NCBI RefSeq assembly: GCF_002278075.1
Contig: NZ_CP022990.1
Location: 992,001 to 1,056,000 of the forward strand
Direction of reading: 5' to 3'
Length of the DNA: 64,000 nt
Source: Paraburkholderia aromaticivorans
Lineage (GTDB): Bacteria > Pseudomonadota > Gammaproteobacteria > Burkholderiales > Burkholderiaceae
Shown here: one piece after another, positions 52,478 through 61,856 of the stretch
Layout of the letters: every line of letters begins with the position of its first letter
How positions within the stretch are numbered: position 1 is the first letter of the stretch
Translations under genes and position numbers: made by a program
Notes under the pieces: model-generated
What the model saw: the letters and a program-made list of their open reading frames with translations, nothing else
Told to the model about the DNA's origin: nothing
Database searches by the model: none

Positions 52478-54271
52478 TTACTGCGAGGCGTGTGAGTCGC
52501 TGGTTTCCGGCGTGGCCGGGAGCACAGCCACGGATGCGGCCGCACTCGGAGCGGGCGCGGGCGTGGGCGCGGGAACCGGCGCCGGGGCGGGCGCCGACGC
52601 TCCCGCAGCCGGTGCGGCGCGCTTCGTGCCTTCCATGTGGCCGGTCAGGTACACGTTCGCTTCGCCGGCGTCGCCGAAGCCGTCGGTGGGCAACGGATAG
52701 TGCTGCGGCAACGGTTTGGCCAGACGCGGCGTAACGACGAACACCAGTTCGGTCTTGTCCTGCTCGTAGCTCGTGCTGCGAAACAGCGCGCCGAGCACGG
52801 GCAACTCCGCGGCGCCGGGCAAGCCCTTGATCGAACCGGTCACGTTGCTCTTCAAAAGGCCGCCTATCGCGAAGCTCTGACCGTCGAACACCTGCAGCGT
52901 GGTGGAGGCGCGGCGCGTCGTGATCAACGGCAGGATCGACGTGGTGTTCGAGTTGCCGGCGCTCACCACCACGCCGGTGGACGACAGTTCGGACACTTCC
53001 GGCGCGACCTTCAGGTTGATGCGTCCGCCTTCGAGCACGGTCGGCGTGAAGGTGAGGCCGACACCGTACTGCTCTTCCTGCAGCACGATGGTGGTGCCGC
53101 CGGAGCCGTTGCTTTGCGGCACCGGAATATAGACCTTGCCGCCCGCGAGGAAACTCGCTTCCTGGCCGCTGATCGCCATCAGATTCGGCTCGGCGAGGAT
53201 CTTCACGAGCTGATCGGTTTTCTGCGCGTCGACCGCGAACCTGAGCGGCGAATTGTTCGCTTTCGACGCGGTCAGCGCGCTGAGTCCGCCCGACAGATAG
53301 TCGGCCAGCAAGCCGAAGCTCCAGCTGCCGATGCCGCCGTTGATATTGGCCGCCATGCCGAGCTGGTCGATCAACGTCTTCGACACTTCGGCGACCTTCA
53401 CTTCGAGCATCACCTGCTGCGGCGCGGCCACGTGCATCATGTTGATGATGCGCTCGCCGCTCGCGCTGCCGAGCGAGGGCGCCGGCGCGCCCATCGCGCG
53501 CGGCGCGGCGCCGACCGGCAACGGGCCGCTGCCCATCGGCGCGGCGCCTTGCAACGCGGTGGCCGGGCGGGCCACGAAGGCGCGCGCCAGCTCGAGCACG
53601 CGTTCGGCCTTGACCGCGTCGGAGACGGTGCCGGTCAGCACCAGCGAGTCGGCGGCGGCCTTCACCTGAATGCCGGTTTCCTCCGGCATCAGCGCGGCGA
53701 GGGTTTGTTGCAGTCCGCCCGGATCCGCGCCGACGCTCACGTCGATGATCGTGCAGGAGCCGCTGCGCCCTTGCACGATCATGTTGGTGGTGCCGACATC
53801 GGAGCCGAGCAGATAAAGCGTTTGCGGGGATACGAGCATGGCCTGCACGATCGACGGATTGCCGACCGTGCGGCTCTTCACCGGTTCGCGCACGTCGATC
53901 ATCGCGGACTTGCCGACCGGGATCGTCACCGAGCTATGGTCGGCGACCGGGCCGCTGCAGTTCGGGCCGCGGCTGCCTTGCTGCGCGCCGCCGGAGGAAG
54001 CGCCCGGGCCCATGCCGCTGGCGGCGATGGTCAGACGCACCGAGCCGTTCGACGCCACCGTGAGCGGCACGTCCGGCAGTCCCGGCACGCCCGCTGCCGC
54101 GTTCTGGCCGGCCGCTTGCGCCACCGGCAGCATCGTCAGGTACATGCCGAGCAGCACGCCGGTGCAGGCTTCGGCGATCCGGGTGCGGCCCCGTGGCGAG
54201 CGCGAATTCGCTTCGCGTGGGCCGGGCGGGTGCTGCGGCGCGCTAGCGCGCTGAGTCGTTCTGGCGTTCAT
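52478..54271 (-). CDS. rcpA: Outer-membrane secretin RcpA/CpaC
   Basis: A 597-aa secretin forming the outer-membrane pore for Flp pili. The N-terminal domain KSAMIDVREPVKSRTVGNPSIVQAMLVSPQTLYLLG leads to a BON-like segment (VKAAADSLVLTGTVSDAVKAERVLELARAFV). The secretin core then has PQQVMLEVKVAEVSKTLIDQLG and YGVGLTFTPTVLEGGRINLKVAPEVSELS. The C-terminal 70 residues are a Pro/Ala-rich tail. The first 50 residues contain a charged N-region before the hydrophobic signal (TGVLLGMYLTMLPVAQAAG). Start ATG 54271 has GGGGT upstream. Confidence 0.92.
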   Translation of the reverse strand: MNARTTQRASAPQHPPGPREANSRSPRGRTRIAEACTGVLLGMYLTMLPVAQAAGQNAAAGVPGLPDVPLTVASNGSVRLTIAASGMGPGASSGGAQQGSRGPNCSGPVADHSSVTIPVGKSAMIDVREPVKSRTVGNPSIVQAMLVSPQTLYLLGSDVGTTNMIVQGRSGSCTIIDVSVGADPGGLQQTLAALMPEETGIQVKAAADSLVLTGTVSDAVKAERVLELARAFVARPATALQGAAPMGSGPLPVGAAPRAMGAPAPSLGSASGERIINMMHVAAPQQVMLEVKVAEVSKTLIDQLGMAANINGGIGSWSFGLLADYLSGGLSALTASKANNSPLRFAVDAQKTDQLVKILAEPNLMAISGQEASFLAGGKVYIPVPQSNGSGGTTIVLQEEQYGVGLTFTPTVLEGGRINLKVAPEVSELSSTGVVVSAGNSNTTSILPLITTRRASTTLQVFDGQSFAIGGLLKSNVTGSIKGLPGAAELPVLGALFRSTSYEQDKTELVFVVTPRLAKPLPQHYPLPTDGFGDAGEANVYLTGHMEGTKRAAPAAGASAPAPAPVPAPTPAPAPSAAASVAVLPATPETSDSHASQ

Positions 54272-54358
54272 GTCCTACCCCCGTTATGTGCCGGTTTTTT
54301 TTGCGTGCTGGTCTGGACGCCAGTCATGCATCGGTCACGGCTTGCAGGCTCGAGCCTG

Positions 54359-55192
54359 TCAAAAACATTCTTGTCTTGCGTCGGCGCCGTCGAGCACTCG
54401 CACGCAGTTGGCCGGCGCATGCGCAACCACTTTGCGCACGATGTGCACCGGCTTCGGTTCGGGCGCGGGCGCCACGGCGACCGGCGTTTTCAGCAGCGTG
54501 GCCTTGGTGGCGCCGGCGGTATCGATCGCCTGCGGATCGATCTGGTTGCGCAACACGAGAGACAGCGTGCCGATGCTGCGCGCGAGGTCGATCTTCTCGG
54601 CCTGTTCCGGCGAGACTTCGAGCGTCACCGCGTCGACCACCTTCGGCTTGGTCTCGTCGCGGCCCACTTCCTGGGCGACGGCCAGTACGAGAATCTTTTC
54701 GAGCACGATCTTCGAGATGTTCTGGTCGCGCTGCGTGCCCGGATCGCGGGCATCCTTCTGCGTGTTGACAATGATGTCGACGTAATTGCCCGGCAGCGCG
54801 AAACCGGCCACGCCGATCACGTCGTTCACGCGCACCGTGATGGCGCGCTTGCCTTCGCCGATCACCGCCGAGAGGCCGCCGAGCGTGCCGACCGGCGTGA
54901 GCTTCGCCTCGAGGATCGGTTCGCCGTGCAGCAGGCTTTCCTTCAGCACGCGGCCGTCGAGTTTCTGCAGGTCGGTGAACGAACCCGGCGGCACGCTATT
55001 GGACGGCCAGTCGGTGAGCTTGAGGAAATCCGGGCCGATCCGCTGACCGAGATTGATGTCGGTTGCCGCCACCACCACCTTGGTCGTGGCATTCGACGAC
55101 TGCGAGACCATCCAGCGCGAGGCGAACACCACCGCGGTGAGGCCCGCCAGCGTCGCGATCAGCAGCATCGTTACAGCGCGCGCATTTTTCAT
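54359..55192 (-). CDS. cpaB: Flp pilus assembly protein CpaB/RcpC
   Basis: A 277-aa periplasmic protein with an N-terminal membrane anchor (RAVTMLLIATLAGLTAVVFAS). A SAF domain (VVVAATDINLGQRIGPDFLKLTDWP, VLKESLLHGEPILEAKL) and the CpaB core (GKRAITVRVNDVIGVAGFALPGNYVDIIV) follow. It is thought to bind peptidoglycan or the secretin. ATG 55192 is preferred over an upstream in-frame start because the anchor begins right after it. It is 36 bases after tadV. Confidence 0.9.
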   Translation of the reverse strand: MKNARAVTMLLIATLAGLTAVVFASRWMVSQSSNATTKVVVAATDINLGQRIGPDFLKLTDWPSNSVPPGSFTDLQKLDGRVLKESLLHGEPILEAKLTPVGTLGGLSAVIGEGKRAITVRVNDVIGVAGFALPGNYVDIIVNTQKDARDPGTQRDQNISKIVLEKILVLAVAQEVGRDETKPKVVDAVTLEVSPEQAEKIDLARSIGTLSLVLRNQIDPQAIDTAGATKATLLKTPVAVAPAPEPKPVHIVRKVVAHAPANCVRVLDGADARQECF

Positions 55193-55228
55193 TTTCAACC
55201 CCCGAATTGTGTCCTGTCCCGGCACACG

Positions 55229-55765
55229 TCACACGCTGGCGAACAACACGCATGCGCTGCCTATTGCTATCGCGACGCCGTACGGCATGGTCCCCGTCGC
55301 ACTGCTTTCAGCCACACTGCCCGACCTTCGCAGCGCGCCGTTTCCCGGCGTCGCGCAGTCGATCAGCAATGCCGCCATCCCACTCAGCCCGGCGCGCATC
55401 TGGCGGCGCCGCAGCCATATTGCGAGCGACCCGATGCCGCCGATCACACAGGTCGCCAAGCCAATTTCGAGCGCGCCGTAAGCGCCGCAGAAAGCGCCGA
55501 CCGCCGCCATCAGCTTCACGTCGCCCGCGCCCAGGAGCCGCATTGCGTAGCCCGGCAGGAAAATCGCGCCGCCGGCCAGCATGCCGCCCAGCCACAACGT
55601 CAATGCGTCGATACCGCCATGCGTGAACCACTGCACCGGCATCGCCACGACCAATCCCGACGCCACCAGCCAGTTAGGAATCCGGCGCGTTTGCACGTCC
55701 CACAGTGCGGCGACGAGTACCAATGTCATCACGCACGGCCCAACCGGAAAAGGAACCCCGTTCAT
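55229..55765 (-). CDS. tadV: Prepilin peptidase TadV/CpaA
   Basis: A 178-aa membrane aspartic protease with about five or six helices that cleaves Flp and pseudopilins. The two catalytic aspartates are visible: D23 in WDVQTRRIPN and D82 in GAGDVKLMAA (GxGD motif). It lacks the methyltransferase domain, as is usual for TadV/CpaA. The gene follows flp by 132 bases. Confidence 0.92.
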   Translation of the reverse strand: MNGVPFPVGPCVMTLVLVAALWDVQTRRIPNWLVASGLVVAMPVQWFTHGGIDALTLWLGGMLAGGAIFLPGYAMRLLGAGDVKLMAAVGAFCGAYGALEIGLATCVIGGIGSLAIWLRRRQMRAGLSGMAALLIDCATPGNGALRRSGSVAESSATGTMPYGVAIAIGSACVLFASV

Positions 55766-55897
55766 TGCCCGCTCCGTGTCGAGGATCGAATTGCCCTGTT
55801 TTACTGGAGTCGAATCGTTCGGCGCGGGGCCGTCGCTACCCTGTCCCGAAGGACCGTCGAGCCAGGGCGAGCGATCGGCTTTGCGCCTCCTGCCGCC

Positions 55898-56083
55898 TCA
55901 GGCGGCCGGGTTGGTCACACCGTTCAACGCGTTCTGCACGTACGTGAACACGGTGTTCAGCTTGCTGCCGACCGTAGTGATCGTCGCAATGATCGCCACT
56001 GCGATCAGGCCGGCCAGCAGGCCGTATTCGATCGCTGCAACGCCGTCTTCTTCGCGCAGAAATTGTTGGATCGTGTTCTTCAT
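55898..56083 (-). CDS. flp: Flp major pilin
   Basis: A 61-aa Flp/Fap pilin, the structural subunit of the Tad pilus. The leader MKNTIQQFLREEDG ends at Gly14; cleavage leaves VAAIEYGLLAGLIAVAII with Glu at +5 and Tyr at +6, the conserved Flp motif. The mature subunit is about 47 residues, with a short C-terminal SKLNTVFTYVQNALNG. GGGGGT is upstream. It is the first gene of the tad operon. Confidence 0.95.
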   Translation of the reverse strand: MKNTIQQFLREEDGVAAIEYGLLAGLIAVAIIATITTVGSKLNTVFTYVQNALNGVTNPAA

Positions 56084-57196
56084 GCTAACCCCCGTAGAGT
56101 GAAAGTTGACTTCGGTTTATGCCGCCTGCGGCTGCCTGAAAAACAGGTGTGCCGAAGTGGCGTTCAAGCCCGTCACGAGGACGGAAAAAAGTGGCGAGGT
56201 CAGCGCTTTACGTCGTCACGATCACGAGTGGCCGATACCCCGTATCGATTACCCGTGTCGTTGTTTATCGACATCCGCTTTTCGTTGGCCCCGCCGCCCC
56301 CCGTAAAACGCGTGGACCTCCCCGAACGCGCTTCACGAAGACTGTTGCTGCTGCCGGGAAGGCTTGCTGTTTGTGCATCTGTTTGCTGCTTCCCGGCGGC
56401 AACGTATTTCGTTTTGTGACTCTCTATTTGCAACGGCTGTGCCATGAGGCCGCAAAGCCTTGCGGGGCAATGACTGGAGGTTCGGTGAGCGAGCTCGCGG
56501 CAAGTTCGCAACACGCGATGGTTCGGATTTGAGACACGCGACGGCGTGTCGAAGAAGCCTTTTCGTCGGACATGACGGCTTGTTTCCGGGGGCGGAAAAA
56601 CCCGAAGGACCGTGGACTGGCAATGGTTTGACGAATGCCCCGGACAAATATGCCTGTGCGTGAGTGGGTGAAGTAGCTTTTACTGAGCGCGGTCCGGCAT
56701 GTTGCAAACGTGAGACGCACGAGTCGCGAGCGCCCGCTTTGTTGCGCCGGCACAAGCAGTCCTGGCGTGCATTCGTATGTGGGGTCGCGCACATTGGAGG
56801 ATTGACGGCGCATCGCCCACGCGTTCTGGCGGCGATGAAACCCGCGCGGTCGATGCCGCGCAGGCAAGAGGCGCGCGGCAGCGCGACCAGTTCACGGACG
56901 GTGCGCAACGCGTTGCCGGTCGCGCCTGTTGTGGCGGCCGACGGTTTTGCGCAGCGTCGCGACTTTGCGCCAGATCAAGGAAACCGCGGCCGATTGCGCG
57001 CGAAGCGGCGAGCGGGATGGTCCAGAGGGGCACGGTGCCCGTTTTCATTCAGACTTGCAAGGCGGTGCCATGAGAATTCGCCGCGCCGGCAGCTCCCCTG
57101 CCGTGCACGCGCATTCGCTTCACGCGAGACGCGCCTGGACATGAGGCCGTCGAGGCTATCGCGGCCACCGCGACCGTCCAGGCCGGGACCCGCCGA
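56084..57196. other. Gene-free region upstream of flp
   Basis: I see no gene in these 1,113 bases. Short open frames on both strands have Arg/Ser/Cys-rich translations with no family resemblance. The region should hold the flp promoter and regulatory sites; a small inverted repeat CGATAC-CCC-GTATCG (56233-56247) lies about 150 bases before flp. GC in 56250-56700 is lower than in the flanks. No repeat, tRNA or IS was recognised. Confidence 0.55.
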
Positions 57197-58519
57197 TCAA
57201 TGAACGTGCCGCACGCTGACCGCCAGCGTCCGCCTTCCCGGCAAAACGAGACTCGCCAGCAACGTGACCACGGAGGCGCCGATCACGTAATACGCCGGCG
57301 CCGCGAGCGACCCCGTCTCGCGGATCAGAAGCGTCGCAAGCAGAGGGGCAAAACCGCTGAACGCGACCACCGCGACGTTATACGACAGCGCAATGCCGCT
57401 GAAACGGATCTGCACCGGGAAATGATCGGCGAGCACCGACGCCCACGTCCCGCTTGCCAGCGAAAAGACCAGCGCCGCCAGCACGAAAAGCACGACGGGA
57501 TCGACCGAATGACGACTGAGCGCGACATAGAACGGATAGCTCAGCACGATCAGCAACAAGGCCGACAAGCGCAGCAGATGCCGGCGCGGGATTCTGTCGC
57601 CCAGCCAGCCCGCGAACAGCAGTCCGAACGAACTGACGACGAGATACGCGTTCTGCGCGATCGCCGCCGTGCGCGGCGCATAGTGCAATTGCTGAACGAG
57701 AAACGCCGGCATGTGACCATACAGAATGCCATTCACGCCAGCCATGACCGCAATCGACATCACGCCGGCCAGCACCGCTCTGCTGTGATTGCGCAGCGTT
57801 TCACGAAACGGCTGCTTCGCGACGGCGCCTTGCATCTGCTCGAACTCGGGCGACTCGTCGAGATTGCGCCGCATCCAGTACGACACGATTCCGCATGCTC
57901 CGCCGAACAGGAACGCGATGCGCCAGCCGTATGCGGCGGCGTCGGCGCTGGAGAGGAACGTCTGCACGGCGAGGTTCACCAGCGTCGCCAGCAACACGCC
58001 CACATTGACCGCGCAAATGATGATCCCCGCGGCCAGACCGGCGCGCTCGGGCGCGGCTTCCACCGCATACGTGATGGCGCCGGGCATCTCGCCGCCCACG
58101 CAAAACCCCTGCAGCATGCGCAGCACGATGAGCAGGATCGACGCCGTGACACCCCAGCTTCGATAGTTGGGCAGCAGCCCCAGACAGATCGTGGCCGCCG
58201 TCACGACGACGATGGAGACGAGGAACACCGGCCTGCGCCCATAGCGATCGCCCCAACTGCTCAGCACGATACCGCCGAGCGGGCGAATCACATAGCCGAT
58301 CGCAAGAACGGAAAACGAAAACAGCAAACTGACCACCGACGACGCGTTGGGAAAGAACTGTGCGGCGATGTAATGCGCGAAGAACCCGTAGACGATGAAA
58401 TCGTAAAACTCCAGCGAGCCGCCGAGACTGGCGATGAGGATCATCTTCCACTGCGCGCGGGAGATGCCGCGAGACGCGGTGCGCCGCGCCGCCATGACTT
58501 CGTGTTGGGTTGTTTCCAT
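57197..58519 (-). CDS. MFS transporter of the metabolite:H+ symporter type
   Basis: A 440-aa major facilitator with 12 membrane segments. SLGGSLEFYDFIVYGFFAHYIAAQFFP and RPLGGIVLSSWGDRYGRRPVF are characteristic of the MHS branch (ProP/KgtP/ShiA-like). It probably imports an aromatic or organic acid for the adjacent FAD monooxygenase and FAH-family gene. It follows the monooxygenase on the minus strand by 66 bases. Confidence 0.85.
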   Translation of the reverse strand: METTQHEVMAARRTASRGISRAQWKMILIASLGGSLEFYDFIVYGFFAHYIAAQFFPNASSVVSLLFSFSVLAIGYVIRPLGGIVLSSWGDRYGRRPVFLVSIVVVTAATICLGLLPNYRSWGVTASILLIVLRMLQGFCVGGEMPGAITYAVEAAPERAGLAAGIIICAVNVGVLLATLVNLAVQTFLSSADAAAYGWRIAFLFGGACGIVSYWMRRNLDESPEFEQMQGAVAKQPFRETLRNHSRAVLAGVMSIAVMAGVNGILYGHMPAFLVQQLHYAPRTAAIAQNAYLVVSSFGLLFAGWLGDRIPRRHLLRLSALLLIVLSYPFYVALSRHSVDPVVLFVLAALVFSLASGTWASVLADHFPVQIRFSGIALSYNVAVVAFSGFAPLLATLLIRETGSLAAPAYYVIGASVVTLLASLVLPGRRTLAVSVRHVH

Positions 58520-58585
58520 TGACTCCTCCGATAGGGGTGTCTGGCTTCTACTGGCCAGTACGAAAGGTGACCGCCGGCGGCAGCT

Positions 58586-60115
58586 TCACGCGTGTTCGGT
58601 CTGCAAACCCGCGAACGCGCGTGACAGCAATGCGTGCACTGAGGCTTCGTCGTGAGCCACGCCGTGGATGTAGCGATCCGGCCTGATGAGCACGGCGCGC
58701 GCGCCGATTTCCGCGAACCACGCCCGGACCGCTGCGCCGCCATCGGCGATGAGCGCGATGTCGGTGAGCGCCGCGCGTTCGGCGAGGCCGGGATCCCCAT
58801 GCAAGATTGACGGCGACACCACGAGCGCGAAGCGGTAGCCGACGGCGTCATCGAGCAGGCGTCCATCGGACAGGCGCGGCTGGGCGGCGATACTCCCTGC
58901 CAGCGGCTGAGCGGGGCCGAGATGCGCGCCCTCGCCGAGCCTCGGTTGCGGCGTCACGAAATGGCGGATCGCCCGGGTCGTTTCGCCGCCCGCGGCATCG
59001 GGACCGGCCGGCGGCGAAGGCGTCGTCTGGATCACCGCGCCGAGTTGCACGGCGGTCTCGATGAATTCGCGCACATGCGGCGAGCGTTCCGATTCGTAGC
59101 TATCGAGCAGCGCGCCGTCCGCTTCGCCGCGAATCACCGCGGCGAGTTTCCACGCAAGGTTGCTCGCGTCGCGAATGCCGGCCGCCATGCCCTGCCCCAT
59201 GAACGGCGGCGTCTGATGCGCGGCGTCGCCGGCGAGCAGGAGACGCTCGTTGCGCCAACCTTTGGCCACCACCGAATGAAACGTGTAGACCGCTGAGCGT
59301 TCGAGCGTCGCATCGGCCGGGCTCACCCAGCGAGCGAGCTTGTCCCATAGCCACTCGGGCGACGACAGCTTCGACGGATCGTCGCCCGGCATGACCATCA
59401 GCTCCCAGCGGCGGCGATTGTTCGGTCCGCGCGTATAGGTGCCCGGCCGCTCGGGGTCGCAGTATTGAATCGAGTAGTCGCCCAGATCGGGGCGCGGTGT
59501 GTCGAGCAGCACATCGACGACGACCCAGCGCTCGTGCGACTTGAGATCGTCCAGTTCGGTGCCCATGAAGCGACGCACGATGGAGCGCGCGCCGTCGCAG
59601 CCCACCACGTAGCGCGCCGTGGCTCGTCCGAGCTTGCCCGTGCGGGTGTCTTCGAAGCGAAGCGCGACCCCGTTGGCGGTCTGATCGAGCGCGAAGGCTT
59701 CGTGCCGCAGACGGACGTCGATCTGCGGCTGGTTCGCGAGCTGCGCGCGCAGTGCGCGTTCGAGATCGGGCTGGTGAAACTTGTAGCTCGCGCACCAGCC
59801 GAGCGGGCCGACGCCGGTAGGCCGCTGCCAGTCGATCAGCAACTGGCCGGCCGCGTCGACGAACTTCATGCCGGGTCCGACGAACAGGTTCGGCAGCAAG
59901 GTATCCGCGAGACCGATCGTCTGGAAGACGCGCATGCATTCGGCGTCGAAATGCACCGCACGCGGCAGCGCGAAGATGTCCTGGTCCCGTTCGAGCACCA
60001 GCACGCGCAAGCCGTCGAGCGCGAGCAGGTTGGCGAGCGTGGCGCCGGTCGGGCCCAGGCCGATCACGGCGACATCGTAGTCGCACGCATCAGGGTTGGG
60101 GATTGGCTGTGACAT
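58586..60115 (-). CDS. FAD-dependent aromatic-ring monooxygenase (MhpA-like)
   Basis: A 509-aa flavin monooxygenase. The FAD motif VIGLGPTGATLANLLALDGLRVLVLERD, the DG-type VGCDGARSIVRRFMGTEL and the second FAD motif LLAGDAAHQTPPFMGQGMAAGIRDASNLAWKLA are all present, with a thioredoxin-like C-terminus (RAVLIRPDRYIHGVAHDE). MhpA and related enzymes hydroxylate phenolic acids before ring cleavage. The substrate is unknown. The adjacent FAH hydrolase and MFS gene fit an aromatic catabolic unit. Confidence 0.88.
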   Translation of the reverse strand: MSQPIPNPDACDYDVAVIGLGPTGATLANLLALDGLRVLVLERDQDIFALPRAVHFDAECMRVFQTIGLADTLLPNLFVGPGMKFVDAAGQLLIDWQRPTGVGPLGWCASYKFHQPDLERALRAQLANQPQIDVRLRHEAFALDQTANGVALRFEDTRTGKLGRATARYVVGCDGARSIVRRFMGTELDDLKSHERWVVVDVLLDTPRPDLGDYSIQYCDPERPGTYTRGPNNRRRWELMVMPGDDPSKLSSPEWLWDKLARWVSPADATLERSAVYTFHSVVAKGWRNERLLLAGDAAHQTPPFMGQGMAAGIRDASNLAWKLAAVIRGEADGALLDSYESERSPHVREFIETAVQLGAVIQTTPSPPAGPDAAGGETTRAIRHFVTPQPRLGEGAHLGPAQPLAGSIAAQPRLSDGRLLDDAVGYRFALVVSPSILHGDPGLAERAALTDIALIADGGAAVRAWFAEIGARAVLIRPDRYIHGVAHDEASVHALLSRAFAGLQTEHA

Positions 60116-60183
60116 GAGTATCTGCCTTCAATGAGGGGCCGGCGCGGCGGTGCGAACACGCGGGCGCGCCGGCCGAACGCGCG

Positions 60184-61035
60184 TCAGGCCTCGTCGGCGA
60201 CCGGGTTGGACAGAATGCCGACGCGGTCCACTTCGACCTCGACCACGTCGCCCGCTTTCATGAAGAGCGGCGGATTACGCTTGGCGCCCACCCCGCCCGG
60301 CGTGCCGGTCACGATCACATCGCCGGGTGCGAGCGGCGTGAACGTGGACAGATAGGCGATCTGTCTGGCGATGCCGTGAATCAGCATGTCCGTCGTCGCG
60401 CGCTGCACTTGCTGGCCGTTCAGGCGCGTGGTGAGCGTCATCGTGGCGTTGGGCGCGATCTCGTCGCTCGTCACCATCCACGGACCGAATGCGCCGGTGC
60501 GATAGAAATTCTTGCCCGGCCCCCACTGACCGGTGTGACGCTGCCAGTCGCGAATCGAGCCGTCGTTGTAGCAGGCGTAGCCCGCGATGTGATCCCACGC
60601 GTTCTGCTCGGCAATGCGCCGGCCGCCTTTGCCGATGATCACGGCGATCTCCCCTTCATAGTCGAATTGCGTCGACTCGGGCGGCCGCAGCATCGGCTGG
60701 CCGGCGCCGACCTGCGAGGACGGCACGCGCATGAAGATCACCGGGTTCTCGGTCGTCTCGCGGTTGGTCTCTTTCACATGCTCCGCGTAGTTCAAGCCCA
60801 CGCAGAAAATCTGCCCGGGGTTCGGAATGACCGGCAGGAGCGCCACCTCGGCGAGCGGATAGTCGCTCGCGCCGCTTGTCGCGACGCGGCGGGCTTCGTC
60901 GAATGCATCGGCGGCGATCAGTGACTTCAGATCGGCGAAGCGCCCGTTCAGCCGCTTGCCGAGATCGATCACCTGGTGATCGCGGACGATGCCGAAGGAC
61001 GGCCCTTCATGAGTGGAAAAGCTGGCGAGTTTCAT
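60184..61035 (-). CDS. Fumarylacetoacetate hydrolase family protein
   Basis: A 283-aa FAH-fold hydrolase or isomerase. Metal-site residues are in FDYEGEIAVII (two Glu) and YNDGSIRDWQ (Asp), with PNPGQIFCVGLNYAEHV before and GDVIVTGTPGGVGAKRNPPLFMKAGD after. These proteins hydrolyse, decarboxylate or hydrate ring-cleavage products. It is upstream of the monooxygenase by 68 bases and transcribed from the repeat-rich region at 61036-61180. It is probably the first gene of the operon. Confidence 0.9.
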   Translation of the reverse strand: MKLASFSTHEGPSFGIVRDHQVIDLGKRLNGRFADLKSLIAADAFDEARRVATSGASDYPLAEVALLPVIPNPGQIFCVGLNYAEHVKETNRETTENPVIFMRVPSSQVGAGQPMLRPPESTQFDYEGEIAVIIGKGGRRIAEQNAWDHIAGYACYNDGSIRDWQRHTGQWGPGKNFYRTGAFGPWMVTSDEIAPNATMTLTTRLNGQQVQRATTDMLIHGIARQIAYLSTFTPLAPGDVIVTGTPGGVGAKRNPPLFMKAGDVVEVEVDRVGILSNPVADEA

Positions 61036-61106
61036 GTTGCTCCATGGATAAAAGGAAACGCTTGTCTTGAAAAATTCCGCGTTTTATTTGCTGAATTTAT
61101 CGTTAT

Positions 61107-61163
61107 TTGAGAATACACTGATAAAAACGCAGTCTACAAGACACTTTTTATCAGGGTTTATCA
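61107..61163 (-). promoter_or_regulatory. Divergent promoter region with TGATAAA-type operators
   Basis: TGATAAAAA (61119-61127) and TTTTTATCA (61145-61153) are perfect 9-base inverted arms 17 bases apart; a further TTTATCA is at 61157-61163. On the minus strand, TTGTAG (61139-61134) and TATTCT (61115-61110) form a candidate -35/-10 pair with an 18-base spacer, and one operator arm lies inside this spacer. The region divides the FAH operon from the VOC gene. The nearby IclR protein (61857-62612) is the natural candidate to bind it (inference). Confidence 0.5.
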
Positions 61164-61180
61164 TTACCAGGGAGGAAGAC

Positions 61181-61747
61181 ATGACCTCGACCAAGACCGG
61201 GCGCCCCGGCCTGTCGCTTAGCCACATGGGCTTTTACGTGAACGACATGCCACGGGTCGAAGACTTCTACACACGCGTGCTGGAGTTCACCGTGACCGAC
61301 CGCGGCAGTCTGTCGACGCCGCATGGCGACGTACGGCTCGTGTTCCTGAGCCGGGATCCGGCCGTGCATCATCAGATCGTGCTGGCGAGCGGCCGGCCCG
61401 CGCATCTCGCGTTCAATCCGATCAACCAGATCTCATTCGAGGCCGACAGCCTGGCGACGCTGAAGCGCTTCTACCGGCGTTTCATCGAAGAGGACGCGAA
61501 GGAGATCACGCCGGTCACGCACGGCAACGCGATCTCGTTCTACGCACGAGATCCGGAGGGAAACCGGCTGGAGTTGTTTATCGACACGCCGTGGTACGTG
61601 GATCAGCCCATGCGCGTAGCGGTGGATTTCTCGCTGCCGGATGCGCAACTGATGGAATCGGTGGAACGGCATGCGCGCGGCTTGCCGGGCTTTCGCCCGC
61701 GTGCGCAGTGGGAAGCGGAGATGGCCGCGCGCATGGGCATCGCCTGA
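61181..61747 (+). CDS. VOC-superfamily (extradiol dioxygenase-like) protein
   Basis: A 188-aa vicinal-oxygen-chelate protein of a single paired beta-alpha-beta domain. Likely metal residues are H15 (LSHMGFYV) and E131 (NRLELFID); the middle position, usually His in active extradiol dioxygenases, appears as Q83 in INQISFE. It could be a ring-cleaving enzyme with altered metal site or a related lyase. GGAGG is just before ATG 61181; an upstream in-frame start would cross the operator repeats. It diverges from the FAH operon. Confidence 0.82.
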   Translation: MTSTKTGRPGLSLSHMGFYVNDMPRVEDFYTRVLEFTVTDRGSLSTPHGDVRLVFLSRDPAVHHQIVLASGRPAHLAFNPINQISFEADSLATLKRFYRRFIEEDAKEITPVTHGNAISFYARDPEGNRLELFIDTPWYVDQPMRVAVDFSLPDAQLMESVERHARGLPGFRPRAQWEAEMAARMGIA

Positions 61748-61856
61748 GCGGTCGCGCAGTAGCGTGAAGGCGGCCTTGGCGACGGACGAGCCGCCGTGGC
61801 GATCCACGACCAAGCCGCGCGCGCTGCCGCTAGCGCGGCTCGAACACCGGCAGCGC

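Noticed and set aside
56233-56247. Inverted repeat CGATAC-CCC-GTATCG before flp
   Set aside because: Short arms and about 150 bases from the start; noted in the region entry but too weak to call an operator.
56333-57203. Open frames of 120-190 codons upstream of flp
   Set aside because: Several mutually overlapping frames on both strands, all Arg-rich, none with a ribosome site or family resemblance.
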